Shown here piece by piece: positions 32,029 to 41,555 of a DNA stretch of 64,000 bases. This DNA comes from Ulvibacterium sp965228935 (GTDB taxonomy: Bacteria > Bacteroidota > Bacteroidia > Flavobacteriales > Flavobacteriaceae), in NCBI RefSeq assembly GCF_965228935.1, contig NZ_OZ245846.1, forward strand, positions 3,906,001 to 3,970,000. The letters are read 5' to 3'. The notes under the pieces were generated by a model that saw nothing but the letters and a program-made list of their open reading frames with translations, ran no database searches and was not told where the DNA came from. Both the position numbers and the translations under genes were made by a program. Position 1 is the first letter of the stretch. Every line of letters starts with the position of its first letter.

Positions 32029-33708
32029 ATGTGTTGGAGAGTTTTGTTTGGTCTTCTATTGGTAGTACTGCCACTGGTTTCTTTTTCCCAAAGTCCGGTG
32101 TTCAAGGAATATGGGACGACATTCCGGATCGGGGATCAACAAGAATGGGCAGCCAAAGACCTGAAAGATCAGCATTGGCAAAAAGATCTGGAATTCGTGC
32201 CCAATGGTCAAATCTTCTGGTCAAGAACCAAGATTGATATCCTAAAGGCCCCGGAATCTTTCCAACCATACGGTCTTCGGTTGGAGGTCTATGGCGAGTA
32301 TGAGATTTTTTGGGATGGGGTCTTGATCGGTAAAAATGGAAACCCGGGTCAGGAAGCAGAGCTGCCGCCTGAAGGAGAATTGTGGACTACCTTTAGCATT
32401 CCCACCCATCTGACCCACAAAGGAGAACATCTCATCGCCATGCGCCTGAGCAATTATTATTTTCCGGATCATGTAGACATTTACGACCTGAAAATAGATT
32501 ATTACAATGATCTGCTCACCGAGCGCCTCATTCAAAACTCCTATATGCACGTGTTTGCCGGGGCTTTTCTAATTGCTTCCATCTATTTCCTTTTTCTATT
32601 CCTAGGTAATAAAAAAGAGTACCCCATGCTAATTTTTAGCATCAGTTGTTTCCTCTTCTTTTGCTTAACAATGACCCACTTTGTGCGAACAACACTCCCC
32701 ATCCATTATAGTCTACATGTGATACGCTTACAAGTGATCACCAGCCTGATGTTCGGGATTTCTTTTTTGATTCCGCTCTATTTCTCCCTGCAATTCCCCT
32801 ACCCCAAATGGAAAATGTTTGTAGGGATCTATACCGGGGTGCTATTATATATTTTCTTTATTGAACACCATTTCTTTGATTTAACGATCTTAACGATGGT
32901 GATTTGCCTATGGATATTTTCTTTTGGTATCGCGGTTTATGGTGTATGTAAAAAAGCTAAAGGCGCGCTGTTAGTTTTACTTACGCTTCTCCTTTGCGTA
33001 TTCATTGGGTATACTGTTTCCTTTAACCTTAGCCTTTTTACAGGTTTCGGCCTTATTCTGCTCAACATGCTGTATCTGCTGTCAATTCGGATCAAAGAAC
33101 AGCGTCTGGCCTATGAAAATTCCCTGGTGCAATCTACCCGCCTTCGACTGGAGTTATTAAAAAAGAATATTCAACCCCATTTTCTGATGAATACGCTCAC
33201 TTCCCTAATCGATTGGATTGAAGAGTCCCCTAAGAAAGGCGTTTTGTTCATAGAAGCCCTGGCCAAGGAATTCGATCTTTTGAATCAGATTGAAAACGAA
33301 ACCTTAATACCAATTACCCAGGAAATCGAACTTTGCAAGGCACATTTGGATATTATGGCGTATCGGAAAGAAGTAAACTATACCTGGGAAGATGAAGGCA
33401 TAGACCCCGGACAAAAAATACCTCCTGGAATTTTGCATACCTTATTGGAAAATGGAATTACGCATAGCATGCCCCTGGAAGGTAACCGTATTCAATTTAA
33501 ACTGATCTTTGAAGCGACCAGCGATCATAAGTGTTATACCTTTTTAACCTTTGCCGCTCCGGTAAGGCATGAAGCGAATACAAGAAAAGAAGGTACGGGA
33601 CTGCGGTATATCAAAGCCCGACTTACGGAGAGCTATCATGAGCAATGGGAACTCAACTCAGAACCGGTACATCATGGTTGGAAAAATACCATAAAAATTT
33701 ACGTTTAG
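32029..33708 (+). CDS. LytS-type sensor kinase with galactose-binding-like input and seven membrane helices
   Basis: A 559-residue protein with a signal peptide (LFGLLLVVLPLVSFSQ), a periplasmic beta-sandwich of about 150 residues (RLEVYGEYEIFWDGVLIGKN, later HLIAMRLSNYYFPD) and about seven membrane helices (from IQNSYMHVFAGAFLIASIYF to about residue 360). The His_kinase block is KKNIQPHFLMNTLTSLIDWI and the ATP-binding part ILHTLLENGITHSM. The periplasmic domain resembles carbohydrate-binding folds, so an extracellular ligand is probable. The LytTR response regulator starts four bases after its stop codon. Confidence 0.88.
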   Translation: MCWRVLFGLLLVVLPLVSFSQSPVFKEYGTTFRIGDQQEWAAKDLKDQHWQKDLEFVPNGQIFWSRTKIDILKAPESFQPYGLRLEVYGEYEIFWDGVLIGKNGNPGQEAELPPEGELWTTFSIPTHLTHKGEHLIAMRLSNYYFPDHVDIYDLKIDYYNDLLTERLIQNSYMHVFAGAFLIASIYFLFLFLGNKKEYPMLIFSISCFLFFCLTMTHFVRTTLPIHYSLHVIRLQVITSLMFGISFLIPLYFSLQFPYPKWKMFVGIYTGVLLYIFFIEHHFFDLTILTMVICLWIFSFGIAVYGVCKKAKGALLVLLTLLLCVFIGYTVSFNLSLFTGFGLILLNMLYLLSIRIKEQRLAYENSLVQSTRLRLELLKKNIQPHFLMNTLTSLIDWIEESPKKGVLFIEALAKEFDLLNQIENETLIPITQEIELCKAHLDIMAYRKEVNYTWEDEGIDPGQKIPPGILHTLLENGITHSMPLEGNRIQFKLIFEATSDHKCYTFLTFAAPVRHEANTRKEGTGLRYIKARLTESYHEQWELNSEPVHHGWKNTIKIYV

Positions 33709-33712
33709 GGAG

Positions 33713-34411
33713 ATGAATATTCTAATTGTTGAAGATGAATCAAGAATTGCCAAAAGAATCGAACGGATGACCCGTGCTATTTTCGGGGATCGCTTGCAAT
33801 CGATAAAGCATATCAACACGCTTCAGGAGGCCATGAAGTTTATCGGGAATAATGAATTAGACCTTGTTCTTTTGGATCTGAACCTTAATGGCAGCAGTGG
33901 TTTTGACCTGCTTACCACTGCAGTTTCCGAATCGTTTCATACCATCATTATTTCCGCCTATAAAGATCAGGCGATTACCGCTTTTGAATATGGGGTTTTG
34001 GATTTTGTTCCCAAACCTTTTAACCAGGATAGGTTGGCGCAGGCTTTTAAGCGGATACATACTAATGAAAAAACAGCAACGAACACGATTAAGTTTCTAG
34101 CTGTAAAAAAAAGAGGCGGGATACAACTGGTACCTGTTGAAGATCTGATTTACATCAAAGGAGCCGGCGCCTATACCAAACTATTCTTGGCAGATGGGAC
34201 TAAAGAACTACATGATAAGTCACTCGAAAAGTTGGAACAGCTGTTATCGTATTCTTTTGAGCGCATCCACAAATCGTATTTGGTAAAGATGTCCGAGATT
34301 ACAAACATCAGTGTGGCCTCAGGAAGCAAATATATGGCTGAGCTACGAAATGGGCTACGTATTCCTATCGGAAGAACGAAATACAAAGATCTAAAAGCGA
34401 AGTGGATTTAA
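33713..34411 (+). CDS. LytTR family response regulator
   Basis: A 232-residue protein with a receiver domain (NILIVEDESRIAKRIERM; phospho-acceptor Asp in LVLLDLNLNGSSG; ISAYKDQAITAFEYGVLDFV, then the Lys in PKPF) and a C-terminal LytTR domain (FLAVKKRGGIQLVPVEDLIY, IKGAGAYTKLFL, ERIHKSYLVKMSEI, RIPIGRTKYKDLK). It is paired with the kinase gene just upstream (four-base spacing). Targets are unknown. Confidence 0.9.
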   Translation: MNILIVEDESRIAKRIERMTRAIFGDRLQSIKHINTLQEAMKFIGNNELDLVLLDLNLNGSSGFDLLTTAVSESFHTIIISAYKDQAITAFEYGVLDFVPKPFNQDRLAQAFKRIHTNEKTATNTIKFLAVKKRGGIQLVPVEDLIYIKGAGAYTKLFLADGTKELHDKSLEKLEQLLSYSFERIHKSYLVKMSEITNISVASGSKYMAELRNGLRIPIGRTKYKDLKAKWI

Positions 34412-34433
34412 AATGTCTTGGATGATTTTGTTT

Positions 34434-34607
34434 TTCCATTCCACACCCTTTGATCTCCCCTCCTCCCTATAACTACATGGGCTAGGTCGCATAATAAATG
34501 TTTACTCTCGCTATTTTATGTATCAATAGGCGCTCGTGAACCTTATACCTCGGTTTCATTACCTTTTTAAGGAAGATTTGAAAAGAAATTTCAGAAGGTA
34601 ACCAATC
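34434..34607. repeat. Degenerate intergenic repeat, copy 2
   Basis: Shares TTCCATTCCACAC, a CCCCTCCTCC block, GTTTACTC-CGCTATTTT, GGCGCTCGTGAACCTTATA and CTCGGTTTCATTACCTTTTT with copy 1 (1055-1312). It fills most of the gap between the response regulator and the dienelactone hydrolase gene. No ORF is conserved between copies. Confidence 0.5.
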
Positions 34608-34685
34608 GGTACAATATTCCAATACCTTTAATCGGAATTTCAATATTTGATTGATTATCTTTAAACGTACTTAAATGACGTAAAA

Positions 34686-35510
34686 ATGAAAAATTTTATA
34701 AACCTTTTTCTTGTTGTTGGTCTGGTAGTCCTTGGATCCTGCAAATCCAAAACGGAGTCCAAGAAAATTTCCGAAGAACTTCCCATAAAGGTTCAAGGCG
34801 AGGAGGTGGCTTATGCTACCGATTCAACTAACCTAAAGGGGTATATTGCTCATGACATGAATAGTAAGGAAAAGCGGCCAGGTGTATTAATTGTCCACGA
34901 ATGGTGGGGGCATAATGATTATGTGCGCCAACGTGCGGATATGTTGGCCGAACTTGGGTACACTGCACTGGCCGTTGATATGTATGGTGATGGGAAACTG
35001 GCCGATCATCCCGATGATGCGGGAAAGTTTGCGATGAGTGTTATGACCAATCTACCCGAAGCCACGGCCCGTTTTAATGCGGCCATGGATCTATTAAAAT
35101 CCCATGCTTCCGTGGATGGGGAAAAGATTGGCGCCATAGGTTATTGTTTTGGGGGTAGTGTTGTCTTGACCATGGCCAATTCCGGGGCAGATTTAGATGC
35201 AGTTGCCGCCTTCCATAGCGGGGTTCAACTTCCCGTAATGCCTAACGATAAGCTTAAGGCCAAGGTTTTGGTTTGCAATGGAGCGGATGACCCATTTATA
35301 GACCCTGAATCCGTGACAGCATTTAAAAGTGCACTGGACTCCATCAATGCCGATTATACCTATTTATCCTATCCAGGTGTGAAACATAGTTTCACTAGCA
35401 AGGAAGCCGATGCGAATGGCGAGAAATTCAATTTACCGTTGGCATATGATGCAGATGCGGACGGGAAATCCTGGGCGAGTTTACAACAGTTGTTTCTAGA
35501 AGCGTTTTAG
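34686..35510 (+). CDS. Dienelactone hydrolase family lipoprotein
   Basis: A 274-residue protein with a lipoprotein signal (LVVLGSC, Cys near residue 19). The alpha/beta hydrolase fold shows VLIVHEWWGHNDYVRQRADM, the nucleophile elbow IGYCFGGSVV (Cys as nucleophile, the dienelactone hydrolase hallmark), the acid in VCNGADDPFIDPES and the His in YPGVKHSFTS. True dienelactone hydrolases act in chloro-aromatic degradation; exported lipoprotein versions such as this one are widespread in Bacteroidota and their substrates are unknown. It stands alone between two intergenic repeat copies. Confidence 0.87.
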   Translation: MKNFINLFLVVGLVVLGSCKSKTESKKISEELPIKVQGEEVAYATDSTNLKGYIAHDMNSKEKRPGVLIVHEWWGHNDYVRQRADMLAELGYTALAVDMYGDGKLADHPDDAGKFAMSVMTNLPEATARFNAAMDLLKSHASVDGEKIGAIGYCFGGSVVLTMANSGADLDAVAAFHSGVQLPVMPNDKLKAKVLVCNGADDPFIDPESVTAFKSALDSINADYTYLSYPGVKHSFTSKEADANGEKFNLPLAYDADADGKSWASLQQLFLEAF

Positions 35511-35639
35511 GTCGGTCCAGTTTCAATTAAATGGATTACCGGCTTCGTTTATTAAAATTCTTTTTGCGAGTTTATTTGCTTTTCGACTATTTGAAAGATA
35601 GGCTATCCAAACAATCGAACTGTTTATGGGGCTCTGAGG

Positions 35640-35790
35640 CGTGCAAATCCCAGATCAATTTTTGCCTACCCTAGCCTTCAACTCTGCTTGGAACAGGCCG
35701 ATGCTCACTACATACGTATTTACTAGCGCTATTTTTACTTGTAAATGGTACTCCATAAATCCCGTACCTCGGTTTCATTACCTTATGTTT
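35640..35790. repeat. Degenerate intergenic repeat, copy 3
   Basis: Contains the GTATTTACTAGCGCTATTTTT block, a GTAAATGGTACTC segment and CCTCGGTTTCATTACCTTA, shared with copies 1 and 2, but the left half is poorly preserved. It lies in the 425-base gap before the AraC-type regulator gene; nothing else was recognised there. Confidence 0.4.
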
Positions 35791-35935
35791 AATTGCCGCT
35801 CTTCAAAGACTCCCCTGATTTTGATTATATTGGATTCACAATTGCTTAAAAGATTGAATACGAGCATCGATACATATCATGATGATTTTATCCATGTCTA
35901 TCCGCTTTTGTTGATAAACAATAAAAGTTGAAAAG

Positions 35936-37078
35936 ATGGATTTTCGGGACTATTTAGGTATCGGTTTTTTTTCCGGGCTCATTTTGATGTCCACACTACA
36001 TGGCGTATTGTTGGCATTGATATTGTTGTGCAATAAAAACCTGAACTCTAAATCTAACAAGTATTTGGCTATGGCCCTATTGGGCATTTGTGTCATTTTA
36101 GCTTACGAATTTGTCTATTGGTTGGACCTGGAAGATAAAATACCCGTCTGGATTCAATATTTACCCCTTTATATCCGAACGACCATTCCGGTCGGAATCT
36201 TCTATTTCGTCTTGTTTCTGGTTCAACCTGAACATCGACTTACCAAATTTGAGAAATTGGGCTTATGGGCCATTGCCTTGGAACTGTTATTGGAGATGGT
36301 ATACATTCCTGTTAATTTATTTTTGAAGGATCCGGATCATATTGCCATTGCGGAAGACTATATCATCATTTTGGGGTGGTTTTTGAGTGTCTTTGCGGCT
36401 ATGGTATTTTTGCCCCTGGCCTTGCGCAAAGTCAATCAATACCAAAAATTTCTTTATGACAACTACTCCACCACAGCTAGAAAAAGCCTTAGATGGCTAC
36501 AGGTATTTTTAACTTTGGTGCTTCTGGGAATGATTTTGGGTGTCATTAGCTTTTTACAATATGTATTCGGCTATTATGATGCTTCCGAATCCACATTTGC
36601 CATTGTTGTAATTAGCTTCGTGATACTTCTATTTGCTATCGGTTATTTCCTGATATTGCAATACAATTGGTTTGAAATCGCTCCCTTAAAAAACAACAAA
36701 GGCGGGGCGGTATCCATTTCAAGTAAACTCTCGGACAACACGAATGCTTATTATAACCAATTGATAGCACTGCTTCAGGATGAAAAAGTCTACGAGGATG
36801 TCAACCTAACCCTGGATAAGCTTTCGGAACGACTTCAGATCAGTAGCGGTTACCTTTCACAAATCATCAAGGAAAAAGAACAAAAGAACTTTTTTGAATT
36901 CATTAACTTCCATAGGATAGCATCCGTAAAGGAAAAATTGGTGGATACGGATTATAAAAACTACACCATAATGGGGGTTGCCCTGGAATGCGGATTCAAC
37001 TCAAAATCTACCTTTAATGCGGTATTTAAGAAATTTACCAATGAAACCCCTTCTGCCTTTAAGCGACGGCATGCTTAA
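35936..37078 (+). CDS. AraC family regulator with N-terminal membrane domain
   Basis: A 380-residue protein: about seven membrane helices in the first 245 residues (for example GVLLALILLCNK and WLQVFLTLVLLGMILGVISF) and an AraC-type DNA-binding domain at the C-terminus (NLTLDKLSERLQISSGYLSQ, NFFEFINFHRI, VALECGFNSKSTFNAVFKKF and TNETPSAFKRR). It lies about 115 bases ahead of the lipase and amine oxidase genes on the same strand and is their likely regulator. Same architecture as the gene at 16217, but not closely similar. Confidence 0.85.
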   Translation: MDFRDYLGIGFFSGLILMSTLHGVLLALILLCNKNLNSKSNKYLAMALLGICVILAYEFVYWLDLEDKIPVWIQYLPLYIRTTIPVGIFYFVLFLVQPEHRLTKFEKLGLWAIALELLLEMVYIPVNLFLKDPDHIAIAEDYIIILGWFLSVFAAMVFLPLALRKVNQYQKFLYDNYSTTARKSLRWLQVFLTLVLLGMILGVISFLQYVFGYYDASESTFAIVVISFVILLFAIGYFLILQYNWFEIAPLKNNKGGAVSISSKLSDNTNAYYNQLIALLQDEKVYEDVNLTLDKLSERLQISSGYLSQIIKEKEQKNFFEFINFHRIASVKEKLVDTDYKNYTIMGVALECGFNSKSTFNAVFKKFTNETPSAFKRRHA

Positions 37079-37194
37079 GTCCGTTTAAGTTTGTCCGACT
37101 TTCCACAGTTTGGGCCTTTTCGCACCATCACAACACTTGAAACCATGATTTTTGTTGGGAATCTAGCAGAAATATAGATTTCGAATTTTTAAAA

Positions 37195-38421
37195 ATGAAA
37201 ACATCATACTTTAAAAACAAGTTAATAGCCCTACTGATTTTAGGGTCGATAACCGCTCTTAATGCCTGTTCAAAAGGCGATTCTGTGCCTGTAGTTGTTG
37301 TCGATCCCGCTTCAACGGAAAGAGGGGCACTCATTTCATATCAACAAACAGGAAGCTTAGCTGCAAATAAAATTGCCTCTAATGGTAGGACTATCGGTGA
37401 TGTATCTACTTTTACTACAAACGATGTAACGTTTTATCGAGTAATCTATAATTCGCTTTATAATGGAGAACCAACCCAGGTATCCGGTTTGGTGATGATT
37501 CCCCAAAACACAGCAACTGCTTTACCGCTCATTCAGCATCATCATGGCACGATCATACCTGAATCTGGATCTGAGGGTGAAGTACCTTCAAACTATAGGG
37601 GAGGTATTACCGAAAATAATGTGGAAACCAGTTTTATTGGTGCGGTAATGGCATCGAACGGTTATGTGGTCTCCCTACCGGATTACGCCGGTTATGGGGA
37701 AACCTCCCATTTAGAACACCCGTATACTGTGCACCATGAACTAGCGGAAGTGTCCGTGGATATGATTCGAGCTGCCAAAAATTTGTTGAATGAGCTTTCC
37801 ATTGGCTTCTCCAATGCCGTTTTTTTGACGGGTTGGTCTGAAGGAGGGGGTGCAGGCCTGGCCACACATAAGTATTTACAGCTAAATTACCCAGGGGAGT
37901 TTACCGTAAAGGGGAGTTCGTTATTCGCGGGTCCTTATGATTATTCCGCTTTTTTTTCAGATATTTTGGAAAACAACGCCCAAGCTTGGGACAACCTCTC
38001 TATTTATAGTTGGAGCACGTATGCCCTAAACAAATTCATGGCCTCTTCAAACCAATCTAATCAAGATATTTGGAGCTATGCGGTAGCCAATCAGATGGAT
38101 GCCTTGTATGTACCTTCCAATATACCCAATGAAGTTTTTGAGGCTACATTTATTCAAAATTTCAACAACGGGAACAATACTGCATTTATTGAAGCGATAC
38201 AGGAAAACTCCTTACTAGAGGATTGGGCGCCTGTTGGAAGTTTGTTTTTTCATTCCGGAACTGCAGATGCCATAGTGCCGCACTACAATTCAATAAATGC
38301 CCATGCACAATTTCAATCTGTTGGGGCCAATTCAACGCTTTATGAATACGCCGAAGAAGACCATTATACCCCGTTGTATGATTATGTAGTTACCACTTTG
38401 AATGATTTTAATAGCTTATAG
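37195..38421 (+). CDS. Secreted lipase-like alpha/beta hydrolase lipoprotein
   Basis: A 408-residue lipoprotein (signal ending ITALNAC near residue 25). The fold resembles secretory lipases: QVSGLVMIPQNTATALPLIQ, HHHGTIIPESG, VVSLPDYAGYGETSHLEHPY, the nucleophile elbow LTGWSEGGGAGLATH, then an acid-bearing strand (FHSGTADAIVPHYNS) and the final His in EEDHYTPLYDYV. It probably cleaves an ester outside the inner membrane. The amine-oxidase-like gene starts 12 bases downstream, so both are one operon, probably under the AraC regulator upstream. Confidence 0.82.
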   Translation: MKTSYFKNKLIALLILGSITALNACSKGDSVPVVVVDPASTERGALISYQQTGSLAANKIASNGRTIGDVSTFTTNDVTFYRVIYNSLYNGEPTQVSGLVMIPQNTATALPLIQHHHGTIIPESGSEGEVPSNYRGGITENNVETSFIGAVMASNGYVVSLPDYAGYGETSHLEHPYTVHHELAEVSVDMIRAAKNLLNELSIGFSNAVFLTGWSEGGGAGLATHKYLQLNYPGEFTVKGSSLFAGPYDYSAFFSDILENNAQAWDNLSIYSWSTYALNKFMASSNQSNQDIWSYAVANQMDALYVPSNIPNEVFEATFIQNFNNGNNTAFIEAIQENSLLEDWAPVGSLFFHSGTADAIVPHYNSINAHAQFQSVGANSTLYEYAEEDHYTPLYDYVVTTLNDFNSL

Positions 38422-38433
38422 AAATTTATCAAT

Positions 38434-39597
38434 ATGACCAGAAAAGAATTTGTTCAAATCTGCGGAATCTTGGGTGTGGGTCTGCCAATACAGGCTGCTT
38501 TTGGTTCCTGTACTAAAGAGGATCCGATTCTTAGGGCATCAGATAATGTCATCATTATCGGTGCCGGCGCGGCAGGACTCTCCGCTGCTTATTTATTGAA
38601 CCAAAAAGGCATAAACGTCCAAATTTTGGAAGCGACATCCCACTACGGCGGCCGAATGATACGGACTACTGATTTTGCAGACTTCCCCATTCCCTTGGGG
38701 GCGGAATGGTTACATGTGGAAAGGGATGTTTTTGATGAGATTGTCAATGACCCCTCCATAAAAGTAGATGTCAACACTACGCCCTACGATCCTAATGTGG
38801 ATTTTGGCCTTTTCGAAGGTAGGCGAGTCAGCGTTGCAGATATCGGCTTTACCATTGACCAAAAATTTGTCAATGCCACTTGGTTTGATTTTTTTGAACA
38901 ATACGTCACCCCATTTGTAACGGACAAGATATCGTATAATCAAATAGTGAATTCCATTGACTATTCGGGTGAACAAGTAGTGATCAAAACTACTAATGGG
39001 GAATTTTCCGCGAATAGGGTTATCGTAACCGTTCCAGTGAAAATGTTACAAAACGGAGCGATTACCTTTATCCCTGAATTACCTTCGGACAAGCAGAATG
39101 CCATCAATAAAGTAAGGGTATGGGATGGTTGTAAGGCCTTTATTGAATTCTCTGAAAGGTTTTATCCCACATTTATCGGCTTCGATATCACCCCGGAAAC
39201 CGATGGGCAGAAATTGTATTATGACGCTGCGTATGGTCAAAATACAACCAAGAACATATTGGGGCTATTTGCCGTTGGTACGGGAACCTTACCCTATGTA
39301 AATTTATCCAACACAGAATTGATTGACTATATGCTAACAGAGCTGGATGACCTATTTGATGGTAAGGCATCGGCCAACTATGTGAAACACCTTTTCCAAA
39401 ACTGGAATGAAGCTCCTTTTGCCAATGGGGCATATGTTGTTGACCATGAAGATTGGCGAAGAGTTCGTACCCTTGGCGAGTCGGTGGGCAACCAATTGTT
39501 TTTTGCCGGTGATGCCTATACTACGGGCGAGGATTGGAGCAGTGTACACACCGCTGTACGTTCTGCAAAAAGAGTGGTCGATGCATTGATTGGTTAA
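38434..39597 (+). CDS. Exported FAD-dependent amine oxidase family protein
   Basis: A 387-residue flavoprotein. It begins MTRKEFVQICGILGVGLPIQ and has a lipobox-like FGSC near residue 27, so it is exported. The FAD-binding motif follows (VIIIGAGAAGLSAAYLLNQK, then LEATSHYGGRMIRT), with LPLGAEWLH-type flavin contacts (IPLGAEWLH) and the C-terminal LFFAGDAYTTGEDWSSVHTA. This is the flavin monoamine oxidase family. It has no full-length substrate domain insertions and is shorter than animal MAO. It is coupled to the lipase-like gene; a joint role in degrading an amine-containing ester or lipid is a guess. Confidence 0.84.
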   Translation: MTRKEFVQICGILGVGLPIQAAFGSCTKEDPILRASDNVIIIGAGAAGLSAAYLLNQKGINVQILEATSHYGGRMIRTTDFADFPIPLGAEWLHVERDVFDEIVNDPSIKVDVNTTPYDPNVDFGLFEGRRVSVADIGFTIDQKFVNATWFDFFEQYVTPFVTDKISYNQIVNSIDYSGEQVVIKTTNGEFSANRVIVTVPVKMLQNGAITFIPELPSDKQNAINKVRVWDGCKAFIEFSERFYPTFIGFDITPETDGQKLYYDAAYGQNTTKNILGLFAVGTGTLPYVNLSNTELIDYMLTELDDLFDGKASANYVKHLFQNWNEAPFANGAYVVDHEDWRRVRTLGESVGNQLFFAGDAYTTGEDWSSVHTAVRSAKRVVDALIG

Positions 39598-39715
39598 AAG
39601 TGTGTTACTGTCTTTAGCTTAGGTAGTTCATACACTGAGCCAGAGAAAGCTAAAATTGTTGAGGACACCCCTTACCGAAAGTCTCTGTATGTCAAAAAAT
39701 CAGATAATACGGCCC

Positions 39716-40648
39716 CTAATCCTCTAGGGCACGTTGTGCATCCTCCAAGTTTTCCAGAGCCTCCTCTAGTTTATCCAGGGCTCTTTTTTTAACACGACGT
39801 TCTCTCCGTTTTTCGCTACGTTCTTCCCTAAGCTCAGCCTTGTCCTCATCGTCCTCCTCTTCCTCAATATCCTCATCCAAATCTTCGATATCCTCATTCA
39901 GATCCTCAATATCGTCCTTTAAATCGTCCATGGCGTCCTTAACATCATCGATGGCTTCTTCAATATCATCCTTATCCCCTCCAAAAAGAGCTTCCCTTAT
40001 CGTCTTGAACAAATCCTTAAAACAGGCGAAGAGTTCCTTAAGCAGTTCAATGGCTTCGTGTGCGAGCCCCGCTCCCTGTTGTAGTGTTTCCCCGGTATCG
40101 ACCACACGTTGAAGGTGGGAATCACCGATGCGTTGTGAAGCACCACTGGAAAATAAATAGGCACGCTCGGCCTCAATAGGCATAATCATGTTAAAACCTG
40201 TCAATTTGGTGGTTTCCAATGTAGGATCAGAATTAAAATTGAAACCAATGGCTCGGATGGGTATGGCATTGAAGTCTCGATTCTTAAGCCCATGTTTTAC
40301 TCCATATAACAATAAGAATACCATATCCTCCTCGGGTGCCCGTACGGGGGAATTTGCCAACCTTCTTTGAAATTCGGAAGAATTACAGGGGATGGCACCA
40401 TTTAGCTTTTTTAAAAAGCCCTTGATAAGTTTAACATCCATAAGCTCTGGAAGGGCCGCTCTTACGGCCCTTTTGGTCAAGGCTTGCAATTTTTCCGTAG
40501 AAATCGGTCGATCTGCAAAAAGTTCGTGCCGTAAGCCAAGCTCATTTGAAGCGTGCTTATGTACACTTTGGACGAATGTTTTCGTTAAAGCATCAAATTC
40601 CGGGGCAATACTGGTTTTGAACAGGTTTTCTTTTTTTTCAGAGGACAT
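39716..40648 (-). CDS. Unrecognised protein with acidic then basic coiled-coil C-terminus
   Basis: A 310-residue cytoplasmic protein, no signal peptide. Residues 1-205 form a globular, mostly helical domain (for example LQALTKRAVRAALPELMDVK and EEDMVFLLLYGVKHGLKNRD). From about 205 on there is a hydrophobic helix (AIELLKELFACFKDLFKTIR), a heptad-like acidic coiled coil with DD/ED pairs every 7 residues (DDVKDAMDDLKDDIEDLNED), a solid acidic tract (DIEEEEDDEDKAEL), then a strongly basic segment (RSEKRRERRVKKR) and a final acidic helix. I do not recognise the family. The charge blocks suggest self-association or nucleic-acid or protein bridging. It is a single gene. Confidence 0.65.
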   Translation of the reverse strand: MSSEKKENLFKTSIAPEFDALTKTFVQSVHKHASNELGLRHELFADRPISTEKLQALTKRAVRAALPELMDVKLIKGFLKKLNGAIPCNSSEFQRRLANSPVRAPEEDMVFLLLYGVKHGLKNRDFNAIPIRAIGFNFNSDPTLETTKLTGFNMIMPIEAERAYLFSSGASQRIGDSHLQRVVDTGETLQQGAGLAHEAIELLKELFACFKDLFKTIREALFGGDKDDIEEAIDDVKDAMDDLKDDIEDLNEDIEDLDEDIEEEEDDEDKAELREERSEKRRERRVKKRALDKLEEALENLEDAQRALED

Positions 40649-40985
40649 GATATCAGTTTTAAGGTTTATTACGGACGATACTATCGCGTTGCTAAATCCA
40701 CTACTATGCTAGGTACTGTTATAAATGCTTACCGTTATGGCAATCTATACACATAGCAATAAACAGGTATTCTGTTTTGGGGAAGGAAAACGTAGGAAGT
40801 CAATACTTTGGTGTATTTAAATATAGAAAATAGTAGCCAAAAGCATCTATAGAAAAACCTTAGAAATTCTGGGGTTTTTATATGATATCATACACTTGCC
40901 CAACAGCAGGCAGGCTTTTGCCTCTCCCCTTTAAAACTTTGAAACAAATGCTCGATTATGATAATATGCGAAGTATTTTAAACGA

Positions 40986-41555
40986 TTAAGAGAGTTTAAC
41001 TTCGTGCAGCCAATCCCATGTTCTATATTTTGACCGTGAAACCAGGGTGAGGTAATCTATCTCCATTTGCCTTGAATATCCCGCTTTCTGAAAATGTAGT
41101 AAACTTTCATAGAGCATTTTCTTTCCAGTAGCTTTGGAAATGGTCATATGCGGGTAATCCGAAATAACGAACGATCTTAGCTTTCCCTTAAGATGTTGGT
41201 CATACAGGGATTGGACATTTTCATGTATTGCGGCAATGGCCTCATTCTTGGGGACTTTGAGGTACAATGTCCGTGAACTTTCAAAAACTTCGAATCCGTC
41301 TATTTGTAATTCAAAGGTCGTTCTTTCCGACAATTGGGTAAAGACCTGTATAAGGAGATCCTGATATTTTGAATTCATTTTAAAGCTCGCTATGGTAATA
41401 TGGGGTTTAGATCTGGAGAGCGGTTGCTTCCCATAGGCAAGTTCAAATTCCTTTTTTAGTTCCGTTACACTTTCCAGCACCTGATCCGGAGGTACGATTC
41501 GCAGATTGTAATACTTTATTTTGGACGTAAAGATGGGTAATCGTAATTGCTTCAT
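40986..41555 (-). CDS. 2H phosphoesterase (2'-5' RNA ligase/LigT family)
   Basis: A 189-residue protein with the two HxT/S-type motifs of the 2H superfamily: KPHITIASFKM at about residue 50 and DYPHMTISKATGK at about residue 130. The spacing fits the LigT/ThpR fold, which acts on 2',3'-cyclic or 2'-5' phosphodiesters of RNA or small nucleotides. No signal peptide. There are no neighbours on the same strand, so the substrate cannot be narrowed. The 337-base gap before it (40649-40985) shows only a faint trace of the degenerate intergenic repeat (AGCAGGCAGGCTTTTGCC). Confidence 0.8.
   Translation of the reverse strand: MKQLRLPIFTSKIKYYNLRIVPPDQVLESVTELKKEFELAYGKQPLSRSKPHITIASFKMNSKYQDLLIQVFTQLSERTTFELQIDGFEVFESSRTLYLKVPKNEAIAAIHENVQSLYDQHLKGKLRSFVISDYPHMTISKATGKKMLYESLLHFQKAGYSRQMEIDYLTLVSRSKYRTWDWLHEVKLS

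Noticed and set aside
39840..40112. Ser-rich 90-codon ORF on the plus strand
   Set aside because: It is the complement of the acidic coiled coil (GAT/GAC/GAG codons read backwards) of the gene at 39716-40648.
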